Positions 7,694 through 15,588 of a DNA stretch of 34,538 bases are shown here, piece by piece. The notes under the pieces were generated by a model. It had not been told where the DNA came from. It saw only the letters and a program-made list of their open reading frames with translations, and searched no databases. Every line of letters begins with the position of its first letter. Within the stretch, counting starts at the first letter, position 1. The stretch spans positions 1 through 34,538 of the forward strand of contig DDSL01000049.1 in assembly GCA_002343825.1 (NCBI GenBank), read 5' to 3'. This DNA is from Chthonomonas sp. UBA2391. Lineage in GTDB: Bacteria; Armatimonadota; Fimbriimonadia; Fimbriimonadales; Fimbriimonadaceae. The position numbers were made by a program, and so were the translations under genes.

Positions 7694-7710
7694 CAATTTT
7701 CGGAAAACTG
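7694..7710. promoter_or_regulatory. Candidate LacI-family operator in the divergent promoter region
   Basis: CAATTTTC-G-GAAAACTG is a 17-base inverted repeat with 7 of 8 arm positions matching around an odd central base, the shape of LacI-family operators. It lies between the divergent LacI gene and the GH1 gene, 66 bases from each start codon. On the minus strand a TATGAT (7668-7663) lies 22 bases downstream of the overlapping TTGCCA. Confidence 0.45.
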
Positions 7711-7775
7711 CAGTAAATTGAATCTAGGCCCGCGTGAGCGACTTTTGTGAAGCTCCTAGAGCCGGGATTGAAGCT

Positions 7776-9146
7776 ATGAGTTTTCCAAGTGATTTCGTCT
7801 GGGGTGCCGCTACGTCCAGTTATCAGATCGAGGGAGCGGTCCACGAAGGCGGTCGAGGCGATTCGATTTGGGACCTCTTCTGCCGGACCCCAGGGGCCAT
7901 CTACAAGGGCCACAACGGATTCGTTGCCTGCGACCATTATCATCGATACGCGGAGGATGCCGATCTTCTGACGGGGCTCGGAGCGCAAGCCTACCGATTC
8001 AGTATCGCTTGGCCCCGAATTCAGCCTACTGGGGTCGGACCGGCCAATCAAGCCGGCCTCGATTTTTATGACCGCCTCGTGGATGCTTTGCTCGCCCGAG
8101 GTATCGACCCCTACGTGACGCTGTACCACTGGGACCTCCCCACCGCGCTGCACTACGAAGGCGGATGGGCGAATCCGGACATCCCGCAGCAGTTCGGCGA
8201 ATACACAACCCACGTGGCCAAGAAGCTCGGTGACCGCGTGAAGAATTGGATGACCCACAACGAGCCCCAGTGCTCGATCTATCTGGGTTGCGGAGCTGGC
8301 GTCCATGCCCCGGGCTGGAAGCGACCTTTCGAGGAGCTACGAGTTATGGCTCGAAACGTTTTGTTGAGCCACGGCTATAGCACGCTCGCACTGAAGGCCG
8401 AGATTCCCGGTTGCAAGGTCGGGATGGCTCCGGTCGGCCAAACTTGTATTCCAGCGAGTCGCTCGGCCGAGGACATCGCCGCCGCCAAGCATCAAATGCT
8501 GGGGATCCGGCCTGACAGTCTCTGGGAAATGCCGCTCTGGCTGGACCCGATCGTCTTCGGCGAGTATCGGGAGGACGTCTTGCGCGACCCGGTCGCCGTC
8601 CCCCACCTCAGCGAGGCCGATCTCAAGGTGATTCACCAGCCGATGGACTTCCTCGGACTGAACATCTACAGCGCTCCGATCATAAAGGCCGGTGAGGGCG
8701 GCAAACCTGCCACTCTGGACGACTCGATCGATGACCCTCTCACCGCTTTCCGGTGGCTCGTCCGGCCCGAAAGCCTGTATTGGGGTCCGAAAATCAGCCA
8801 CGAGCGGTATGGCCTCCCCATTTACATCACCGAGAACGGACTTTCAAACGTCGACTGGGTCGGACTTGATGGGAAGGTGCAAGATCCCCAGCGCATCGAC
8901 TTCACTCGTCGGTATCTCACCGAACTCGGTCGGGCGGTCGATGACGGGGTGCCGGTTGAGGGATACTTCCACTGGTCGCTGTTGGACAATTTTGAGTGGG
9001 CCGAGGGCTACAAAGAGCGCTTCGGACTCATCCACGTCGACTTCACCACCGGAACCCGAACCCCCAAACAGAGCTATCACTGGTACCGAGAAGTGATCGC
9101 TAGCAACGGAGAAAGCCTCCGGGCGGATCCCTCGACGGTGGTTTGA
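7776..9146 (+). CDS. GH1 beta-glycosidase (beta-glucosidase family)
   Basis: A 456-residue cytoplasmic enzyme (no signal peptide) covering a whole GH1 TIM barrel. It starts with the canonical FPSDFVWGAATSSYQIEGA. The acid/base Glu is E163 in THNEP, the nucleophile is E353 in ITENG, and the conserved aglycone-side stretch WSLLDNFEWAEGY is near residue 405. It would release terminal beta-linked sugars (glucose, galactose, fucose or sometimes xylose) from imported oligosaccharides with retention. The frame opens at GTG 7734, but ATG 7776 gives the family's usual N-terminus. It is the first gene of the xylan operon, 46 bases ahead of the second LacI regulator, with a small GCTAGC/GCTAGC hairpin (9153-9167) in the gap. 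Confidence 0.95.
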   Translation: MSFPSDFVWGAATSSYQIEGAVHEGGRGDSIWDLFCRTPGAIYKGHNGFVACDHYHRYAEDADLLTGLGAQAYRFSIAWPRIQPTGVGPANQAGLDFYDRLVDALLARGIDPYVTLYHWDLPTALHYEGGWANPDIPQQFGEYTTHVAKKLGDRVKNWMTHNEPQCSIYLGCGAGVHAPGWKRPFEELRVMARNVLLSHGYSTLALKAEIPGCKVGMAPVGQTCIPASRSAEDIAAAKHQMLGIRPDSLWEMPLWLDPIVFGEYREDVLRDPVAVPHLSEADLKVIHQPMDFLGLNIYSAPIIKAGEGGKPATLDDSIDDPLTAFRWLVRPESLYWGPKISHERYGLPIYITENGLSNVDWVGLDGKVQDPQRIDFTRRYLTELGRAVDDGVPVEGYFHWSLLDNFEWAEGYKERFGLIHVDFTTGTRTPKQSYHWYREVIASNGESLRADPSTVV

Positions 9147-9192
9147 TGGCGGGCTAGCCGGGCTAGCTCACCCAAGTGAAAGGAGCAAGACA

Positions 9193-10236
9193 GTGGCGTC
9201 GCTCAAAGATATTGCGAAATCCGTTGGAGTCAGTGTAAGCACGGTGAGCTATGCGCTCAACGGTGGCCCCAAGCCGGTTGAGAAACGCCTGCGGGAGAAG
9301 ATCTTGGCCGTCGCCGCCGAGATGGACTACCGACCTAACAACGTCGCGAAAGCGATGGTCACCGGGCGGAGTCGTACGGTGGGAATCGTCCCTGGGCATT
9401 TCGGTCCCGAAATGCTTTCCTATCCGTTCATCCAGTCGGCGATGACGGGACTTGCCAAAACTGCCATCGAGGTTCAACACGACCTCTTGCTCTACTCCCA
9501 CTCGGCGGACATCAGCGAACACGAACTGCAATTGGCTCTGATGGATCGGCGGGCAGATGGGTTCGTCATGATCACTCCCGTCGGAAGGGAATCCATCATC
9601 CAGCGCCTCGTGCAAAAAGGAGCGCCGATCGTCCTTCTGAGTGGGCATCCCGGATTCGGCGCCCCCGTCTTTGCCTGTGATAACGAGGGCGGAATGGGCC
9701 AAGCCATCCGCTATCTGCGGAGCCTAGGACACACCGAAATCGCCCACTTGCACGGCAACCTGCAGATGAACGACGGCGCTGAACGCCTCTCCGGCTTTCG
9801 ACGCTACATGGAAGAATGCGGCCTCAAGGTACACGAAAAGTGGATATTGGACGCAGAGTTCACCGCCGAAGGTGGCTACCGCGCCTTCCGAAAGTTGGCC
9901 GCTGACGGACCACTTCCAACGGCTATCGCCTGCGCCAATGACGATAGCGCGGGAGGCGTTTTCCAAGCCGCTCGAGACATGGGGCTCTCCATCCCCGATT
10001 CGATCAGCGTGGTGGGATTCGACGACTCTCCGATGGGGAGCTACATTCACCCGCAGCTGACCACCGTGAGGCAACCGATCGAGGCCATTGCCGGCGAAGC
10101 GCTTCGATGCCTGATCCAGATGATCGAGGAAAAGCCCGCGCCGCAAATGGTCCGCTTCCCGACAGACCTCGTCGTTCGCGCCTCGACCGCGCCTCCCGCT
10201 GGACAAAAAGGCAAGAGGGGAGGAAATCGCGCGTGA
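9193..10236 (+). CDS. LacI-family transcriptional regulator (second)
   Basis: A 347-residue regulator with the LacI helix-turn-helix at residues 2-22 (SLKDIAKSVGVSVSTVSYAL), a hinge region near YRPNNVAKAM, and an effector domain of about 280 residues with the typical VVGFDDSPMGSYIHPQLTTV near residue 270. The start is GTG 9193, with AAAGGAG upstream. It lies inside the xylan operon between GH1 and GH10, so it is probably the operon's own sugar-responsive regulator, made as part of the transcript it controls. Its stop overlaps the GH10 start (GTGA at 10233). With the divergent regulator at 6621-7628 it brackets the GH1 gene, so the locus may answer to two sugar signals. Confidence 0.93.
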   Translation: MASLKDIAKSVGVSVSTVSYALNGGPKPVEKRLREKILAVAAEMDYRPNNVAKAMVTGRSRTVGIVPGHFGPEMLSYPFIQSAMTGLAKTAIEVQHDLLLYSHSADISEHELQLALMDRRADGFVMITPVGRESIIQRLVQKGAPIVLLSGHPGFGAPVFACDNEGGMGQAIRYLRSLGHTEIAHLHGNLQMNDGAERLSGFRRYMEECGLKVHEKWILDAEFTAEGGYRAFRKLAADGPLPTAIACANDDSAGGVFQAARDMGLSIPDSISVVGFDDSPMGSYIHPQLTTVRQPIEAIAGEALRCLIQMIEEKPAPQMVRFPTDLVVRASTAPPAGQKGKRGGNRA

Positions 10237-12371
10237 CCTCTTTGCTCCTGGCCGCCATCCTGGTGAACCCATCCTCCATCTTGGTGAATGGAAACCTGGC
10301 CCAGGGGCTTCAAGGTTGGGCCGCCACTCCCAAGGCAGAAGTCGTCTCGGTCTCAGGACAAGCCTTCACTCAGGCGATCCGGTTTGATGTGCAACCGAGC
10401 GCGGCGAACCAGCCGTGGAGCTATGAACTCAAGCAACTATTGAACCAGCCACTGAAGAAGGGGGATTGGGTCCAAGGCGAGGTCTGGCTCCGCGGAGATG
10501 CGTCCACCCGAGCAGCGGTCGTTTTGCAAGAATCGAGCGGCAGCTTTATCTCCATCGGTCGACGAGAGATCGACCTGACCGATGGGTGGCAGAAGGTCAG
10601 CATTGGGGGAAGCGTCCCGAGGTCCTATCGACCCGGTGAAACCCAATTCGCGGTCCACATGGGATATCGGAGTGGCAAGGTCGATATCGGCCCCGCAACC
10701 GTCTCGCTGAGACCCGCCCCCGCCGATCTGAGCCAAAGACCAGTGACCCTGTTTGGCGAAAAAGGTGAACTCAAGGCCCACCAGTGCACCCTAGAGCCGA
10801 TCCCGGGGGGAGTTCGGTATCGGGGTAAGGGCGATGTCCGGATGTGGGATCACCAGGCCATCGCCGAGATCGCGTCTCCACTCTCCGTTCAAAACACAAC
10901 GCTGATTCAGTTCCAAGCGCGCAGCCCAGAATCCCAGCGGATCAACGTCGTGCTGGAGCTCAACCGCGAACCCTGGACCAAGGAGCTCACCCGACTTGTC
11001 ATCCTGACTCCGGAGTGGAAGACCTATCGCTTGGCCGTTCGGATGGGTCGCGACTACGCGGCAAACGAGGCCGCGGTCAAGTTTCAGACGGGTCTCGTGA
11101 ATGGGTCGGTCGAAATTCGAAACGTATCGATCAGCAACGTCGGGGGAGCTCCTGTTGAAAAACTTCAGCTGACCAAGGTCTTTGAACCCCCAACCTCTGA
11201 CGAGTGGATTCCAGCTGCCCAGGCCCGCATCGAGAGGATCCGAAAGGGTGATTGGTCGATCCAAGTCGTTGATTCCGCCGGGAAGGCGATCTCTGGAGCC
11301 ACGGTCGAACTAGAGCAAACCCGGCACGCTTTTCGATTCGGAACCGCGGTTCCAGCCTCGCGGATACTTGGCACGACCCCAGACGACGAGAAGTTTCGCA
11401 CTCTGCTCAAGCAGAACTTCAACACCCTGACCCTAGAGAATGATCTCAAATGGAACTCGCTGGATGGCAAAATCCCGGACGAGGCGCGGCGAGCGACGGC
11501 CTGGATGCGAGCCAACGGATTCCGGTCCCGAGGCCATAACGCGGTTTGGGGCTCCCAGCAGTATCTTCCGGTTTCGCTGGAACTGCCTGCCGAAGAACTC
11601 TGGCGACTCGTTCAGCAACGGATCCGCGAAGCCATCCCCGCCTTTGGGACCGAGCTCTACGTTTGGGACGTGGTGAACGAGGCCGTGACCGAGACCGGGC
11701 TCTGGGACAAGATCGGCTGGGACAAGTTTCCCGAGGTCTATCGCATGGCCCGACAACTGAATCCTGGGGTGAAGTTGGCCTACAACGATTTCGACAACAT
11801 CGAGATTGCCCAAGCTACTCCCCAGCGACTCCAACAGTTCTACGCCCGCGTGCAACAGCTCCTTGATTCGGGCGCGCCGCTGGACATCATCGGCCTCCAA
11901 GGCCACTTCTATCGGCCCAAAACTGAGCCCGCGAAAGTTCTCCAGATTCTCGATGAGATGCAGGAGAAGTTCAAACTTCCGATCGAGATTACCGAGCTTG
12001 ACTTTGGATCGGACGATGATGCTGAGCAAGCCGACTATCTCGTCGATCTGGTAACTGCCTTCTTCAGTCATCCATCGGTCGAGGCGATCATCCTTTGGGG
12101 ATTCTATGAGGGCAACCATTGGAGAACCGATGGTGCTCATCTCCTCCAACGAGGCTTTCAACCCCGGCCCGCTTGGAATCAATTTACTCAGCTCCTCCAA
12201 CAAAAATGGAAAACGCGCGTGAAGAGTGAGACTTCGCAAGAAGGCCTCGTCCGTCATCGCGCATTCTTTGGAGACTACACCGTTCGGGTACGACATCAGG
12301 GTCGCACTGTTACGGTTGACGCCAGCCTCACCCGGGGTGGTCCCTCCAAACTCAAGGTCGTGCTTCCATGA
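10233..12371 (+). CDS. GH10 endo-beta-1,4-xylanase with N-terminal carbohydrate-binding-like modules
   Basis: A 712-residue multidomain protein. A short hydrophobic start (TSLLLAAILV) may be a minimal export signal. Two tandem CBM4/9-like beta-sandwich modules span about residues 17-165 and 167-305. The GH10 barrel covers about 330-665: FRFGTAVPASRI, TLENDLKWNSLDG, then WDVVNEA with acid/base E483 and ITELDFG with nucleophile E588, and WGFYEGNHW near the end. It hydrolyses internal bonds of xylan with retention. GTG 10233 is chosen because it overlaps the LacI stop (GTGA) and has GAGGGGAGG upstream; the longer frame back to 10107 just re-reads the regulator. It ends in an ATGA overlap with the transporter gene. 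Its export needs confirming, since the signal is short and lacks a basic n-region. Confidence 0.95.
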   Translation: MTSLLLAAILVNPSSILVNGNLAQGLQGWAATPKAEVVSVSGQAFTQAIRFDVQPSAANQPWSYELKQLLNQPLKKGDWVQGEVWLRGDASTRAAVVLQESSGSFISIGRREIDLTDGWQKVSIGGSVPRSYRPGETQFAVHMGYRSGKVDIGPATVSLRPAPADLSQRPVTLFGEKGELKAHQCTLEPIPGGVRYRGKGDVRMWDHQAIAEIASPLSVQNTTLIQFQARSPESQRINVVLELNREPWTKELTRLVILTPEWKTYRLAVRMGRDYAANEAAVKFQTGLVNGSVEIRNVSISNVGGAPVEKLQLTKVFEPPTSDEWIPAAQARIERIRKGDWSIQVVDSAGKAISGATVELEQTRHAFRFGTAVPASRILGTTPDDEKFRTLLKQNFNTLTLENDLKWNSLDGKIPDEARRATAWMRANGFRSRGHNAVWGSQQYLPVSLELPAEELWRLVQQRIREAIPAFGTELYVWDVVNEAVTETGLWDKIGWDKFPEVYRMARQLNPGVKLAYNDFDNIEIAQATPQRLQQFYARVQQLLDSGAPLDIIGLQGHFYRPKTEPAKVLQILDEMQEKFKLPIEITELDFGSDDDAEQADYLVDLVTAFFSHPSVEAIILWGFYEGNHWRTDGAHLLQRGFQPRPAWNQFTQLLQQKWKTRVKSETSQEGLVRHRAFFGDYTVRVRHQGRTVTVDASLTRGGPSKLKVVLP

Positions 12372-14767
12372 AACGGAACCTCATGTCGCGTCTAACTCTC
12401 TTGTTGATTGCTTTTGTCCTGAGCGCAATAACCTCAGCAAAGGTCACGATCCGTCTTTCGGTCTGGGACGGGGATGTTGCGCTGCGAGTGATTCGCGATA
12501 TCGTTAAGGAGTTCGAGAAGGAACACCCTGATATCCGAGTTCTCCTCGAACCGAACTCGGACTACGCAGCTTATCACCAAAAGCTGCTCACCATGTACGC
12601 GGCATCGGTTGCCCCCGATGTGGTCATGATGGACCCGTTGTACTTCCAGGCACTCGCCAAGCGCAAGGCACTCTTGCCGCTTAACGAATTTGCATCAGGC
12701 CCCGACGGTGTCGATCTTGAGACTTACTACGAACCGCTTCGAACGGCGATGTCGCTCAATGGCGAGCTCTATGTGCTCCCTCGAGACATCGCGACGATGG
12801 GGCTTGTCTACTACAACAAGCGGCTTTTTAAGGAAGCGGGCATCCCCGAGCCCGATGGTTCTTGGACTTGGGACTTTAAGGTTCGGCCCGAACTGCGAGA
12901 GAAAGACTTTCTATGGGTGATGCAACAGCTCACCAAGAAGGATCGGAGCGGAAAAACCGTTCAATGGGGCTATTCATCCGACTGGCCCGAACTCTTCGCC
13001 CGGAGTCTTTACTACTCCTACGGCGGAAACTTCGCAGATAACGATGAAAGACCCACAAAAGTCATTCCTGAGCAAGACAAACTGATCAAGACCTATGGCT
13101 TTGCCGGTCAGCTGATGAACAAAGAGCGGTGGATTCCGACATCTTCGGAACTCACAGGACAACTCATGTCCACGACGCAAATGCTCTTTGTGAATCAAAA
13201 GATTGCGATGTTCCAGAGTGGGATTTGGCAAGTCCCCAACATGCGGAAGTATCTCATACCGGATAAGGAAGGCTTTTTCGAATGGGATATCACCTTGTTC
13301 CCGGCGTATAAAGATGGAACGCGCAAATATCCCTCCGGCGGGTCGGGATACGGCATTATCAGTCACACCAAGCATCCGCGCGAGGCTTGGTTGCTTACGA
13401 AATTCTTATCTGGCCCGGTGGGGATGAAGGCCATGGCCGAGGCTGGCATCGCTCAACCCGCGATCCGGGACCTTGCGATCCAACCAGGCCTCTGGGTACC
13501 CGGTCCGAATACACCTAAGGTTCAGCTCTACCCCTACAACCGAATCGTGACCGATACCGCGGTACCGTTCGCAAAATTCGAACCCAGTGCGGACTTTTGG
13601 CCGGAGCTGTGGAGCCGCGTGGCAAGCAAAGCAGAACTAGTCTTTACCAACCAAGCCTCGGCCAAAGAAGCGTTGCCGGTAGGCATTACCGAGGCCCAAA
13701 ATCGCTTGAACGATATCTTGTCCGAGCGCGATCGTCCCCAGTTCAACTGGACGCTCGGACTTCTGGTTGGGGTTGGCATCTTTGGTGCACTACTCGCTTA
13801 TCTTTACTGGCCCACAAAGGATGCCAGAAAGCTCACGGCCCGAGAAAAGAAGGAAGCTCGCTCCGCATACTTCTTCCTGGCCCCCTGGATTTTCGGAATG
13901 ATTGTTCTGACCGTCGGGCCGATCATTCTCTCGTTGTTGATGTCGTTCATGAACTGGGACATCATCCAGCCCGCCCAAGTGAGAGGACTCGAAAACTACA
14001 CCGAAGCCTTTACGCGCGATCCGATCTTCTGGAAGTCACTTCGAGTCACGTTCATCTATACGATTGTGAGCGTCCCTCTCGGGCTGATCTTTGCGCTGCT
14101 GCTGGCCCTTCTGCTTAACCAACGAGTCGCCGGTGTGCCTCTCTTCCGAGCATGTTATTACATTCCATCGGTGGCCTCTTTGGTGGCCTCTTCGCTGATT
14201 TGGCGTCGAGTTTTCCAGGCGGAAGGCGGGCTTCTCAATAGCTTCATGTACTCGCGCGTAGGAGAGCTCTTAGGACTTAAACAGTTGGCCGAGTCTCTCT
14301 CAACCAATGGCGAACCTCTGAACTGGCTCGGCAACGAAGCAACCGCTCTCCCGGCGATGATCATCATGTCGATCTGGGGGGTTGGAGGGGCGATGGTCAT
14401 CCTCCTTGCCGGGCTCCAGAGTATTCCTGGACACTATTACGAGGCGGCCGTCTTGGACGGAGCCAACAACTGGAAGAAGTTCAAGAACGTGACCATTCCG
14501 CTCTTGTCGCCCACGTTGTTCTTCTGCTTGATCACCGGCGTTATTGGCAGCTTCCAAGTCTTCACCCAATCGCTGGTCATGACGGGCGGAGGGCCGAACG
14601 ATTCGACGCGGTTCTACATGTTGCACCTCTTTAGCAACGCATTCCAATCACTCCGGATGGGATATGCCAGCGCTCTAGCGTGGATCCTTTTCGTGATCGT
14701 CTTGATCTTTACTGCGCTGCAGTTCCGACTCAGCAAATACGTCTATTACGAGGCCGAAGCAAAGTGA
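12368..14767 (+). CDS. Solute-binding protein fused to a MalF-type ABC permease
   Basis: One 799-residue frame joins two normally separate proteins. Residues 1-25 are a signal peptide (MKRNLMSRLTLLLIAFVLS). Residues about 26-450 are a family 1 extracellular solute-binding domain (KVTIRLSVWDGD, APDVVMMDP, GSGYGIISHTKHP). An extra membrane helix at about 460-480 (LGLLVGVGIFGALLAYLYW) leads to a basic, cytoplasmic loop (KDARKLTAREKKEAR). From about 495 to the end lies a CUT1/MalF-type permease with the ATPase-contact EAA motif YYEAAVLDGANNWKKF near residue 690. The topology is coherent: binding domain outside, tethered to its own channel half. No frameshift is needed. It overlaps GH10 (ATGA) and the MalG-type gene (GTGA). 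By context it imports xylo-oligosaccharides; the ATPase is not in the window. Confidence 0.93.
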   Translation: MKRNLMSRLTLLLIAFVLSAITSAKVTIRLSVWDGDVALRVIRDIVKEFEKEHPDIRVLLEPNSDYAAYHQKLLTMYAASVAPDVVMMDPLYFQALAKRKALLPLNEFASGPDGVDLETYYEPLRTAMSLNGELYVLPRDIATMGLVYYNKRLFKEAGIPEPDGSWTWDFKVRPELREKDFLWVMQQLTKKDRSGKTVQWGYSSDWPELFARSLYYSYGGNFADNDERPTKVIPEQDKLIKTYGFAGQLMNKERWIPTSSELTGQLMSTTQMLFVNQKIAMFQSGIWQVPNMRKYLIPDKEGFFEWDITLFPAYKDGTRKYPSGGSGYGIISHTKHPREAWLLTKFLSGPVGMKAMAEAGIAQPAIRDLAIQPGLWVPGPNTPKVQLYPYNRIVTDTAVPFAKFEPSADFWPELWSRVASKAELVFTNQASAKEALPVGITEAQNRLNDILSERDRPQFNWTLGLLVGVGIFGALLAYLYWPTKDARKLTAREKKEARSAYFFLAPWIFGMIVLTVGPIILSLLMSFMNWDIIQPAQVRGLENYTEAFTRDPIFWKSLRVTFIYTIVSVPLGLIFALLLALLLNQRVAGVPLFRACYYIPSVASLVASSLIWRRVFQAEGGLLNSFMYSRVGELLGLKQLAESLSTNGEPLNWLGNEATALPAMIIMSIWGVGGAMVILLAGLQSIPGHYYEAAVLDGANNWKKFKNVTIPLLSPTLFFCLITGVIGSFQVFTQSLVMTGGGPNDSTRFYMLHLFSNAFQSLRMGYASALAWILFVIVLIFTALQFRLSKYVYYEAEAK

Positions 14768-15588
14768 AAGCCAATAAGCTTGCCGTTCTTTTCGTGCTCA
14801 CCGCCGGAGCATTGGTCTTCATGCTTCCGCTTTGGATCATGTTGGTCATGTCGTTCAAAACCCCAAACGAGTTGGCCACGACCGCCGCGTGGGCACCACC
14901 TGGGGCTTGGAGACTCGACAACTACCGGGAGGTTTTGAGCAACCCCAACGCACCGTTTGTGCGCTTCTTCATCAATACACTGTTCATCTCGACCGTCGCC
15001 ACAACGGGCGTTGTTTTGACCAGTGCCCTCGTGGCCTATCCCTTTGCCCGCTTACGATTTCCGGGCCGGGATCGACTGTTCATCTTGCTCATTAGCACGA
15101 TGCTCCTCCCCGGAATCGTGACCCTCATTCCAACCTACGTGCTGTTCGCCAAGATTCAGTGGGTCAATACGTTCTATCCCCTGATCGTTCCGGCATTCTT
15201 TGGGGGTGGAGCCTTCAATATCTTCTTGATGCGCCAGAGCTTCATGAGCATTCCAAGAGAGCTGGATGAAGCCGCGATTCTTGATGGTGCCAGCAACGCC
15301 ATGATTTTCTGGCGAGTACTGCTCCCTCTGAGCGGTCCGGCCATTGCCACGGTAGGCATTCTCTGTTTCATCTACACCTGGCGAGATTTCATGGGACCGT
15401 TGCTCTTCCTCAACAATCCCGATATGCAAACGTTGGAAGTGGGCTTAAGGACTTACCAAAGTCTACAGAGCGAACAGTGGCATCTCCTGATGGCCGGTTC
15501 GGTGCTCACGCTGATCCCGCTTTTCACGGTCTTCCTGATTGGCCAACGATACTTCGTCAAGGCCATGGTCATGAGTGGACTCAAGTAA
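14764..15588 (+). CDS. MalG-type carbohydrate ABC permease
   Basis: A 274-residue inner-membrane protein of the CUT1 MalG class. An N-terminal helix (LAVLFVLTAGALVFMLPLW) is followed by MSFKTPNEL, five further hydrophobic segments, and the EAA cytoplasmic loop ELDEAAILDGASNAMIFWRV at about residues 165-185, which docks on the transport ATPase. It ends near YFVKAMVMSGLK, the usual C-terminus. It pairs with the upstream fused binding-protein/permease to form the channel. GTG 14764 is chosen because it overlaps the preceding stop (GTGA) and gives the standard N-terminus; the frame extends further upstream only through the preceding gene. Its stop overlaps the GH52 start (TAATG). Confidence 0.95.
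   Translation: MKANKLAVLFVLTAGALVFMLPLWIMLVMSFKTPNELATTAAWAPPGAWRLDNYREVLSNPNAPFVRFFINTLFISTVATTGVVLTSALVAYPFARLRFPGRDRLFILLISTMLLPGIVTLIPTYVLFAKIQWVNTFYPLIVPAFFGGGAFNIFLMRQSFMSIPRELDEAAILDGASNAMIFWRVLLPLSGPAIATVGILCFIYTWRDFMGPLLFLNNPDMQTLEVGLRTYQSLQSEQWHLLMAGSVLTLIPLFTVFLIGQRYFVKAMVMSGLK

Noticed and set aside
9153..9167. GCTAGC-CGG-GCTAGC hairpin between GH1 and the second LacI as a terminator
   Set aside because: Only a 6-bp stem with no T-tract, and the LacI ribosome-binding site follows closely; more likely neutral or a weak attenuator.
11433..12296. Minus-strand open frame of 287 codons opposite GH10
   Set aside because: Antisense shadow of the GH10 catalytic domain, which has both catalytic glutamates in place.
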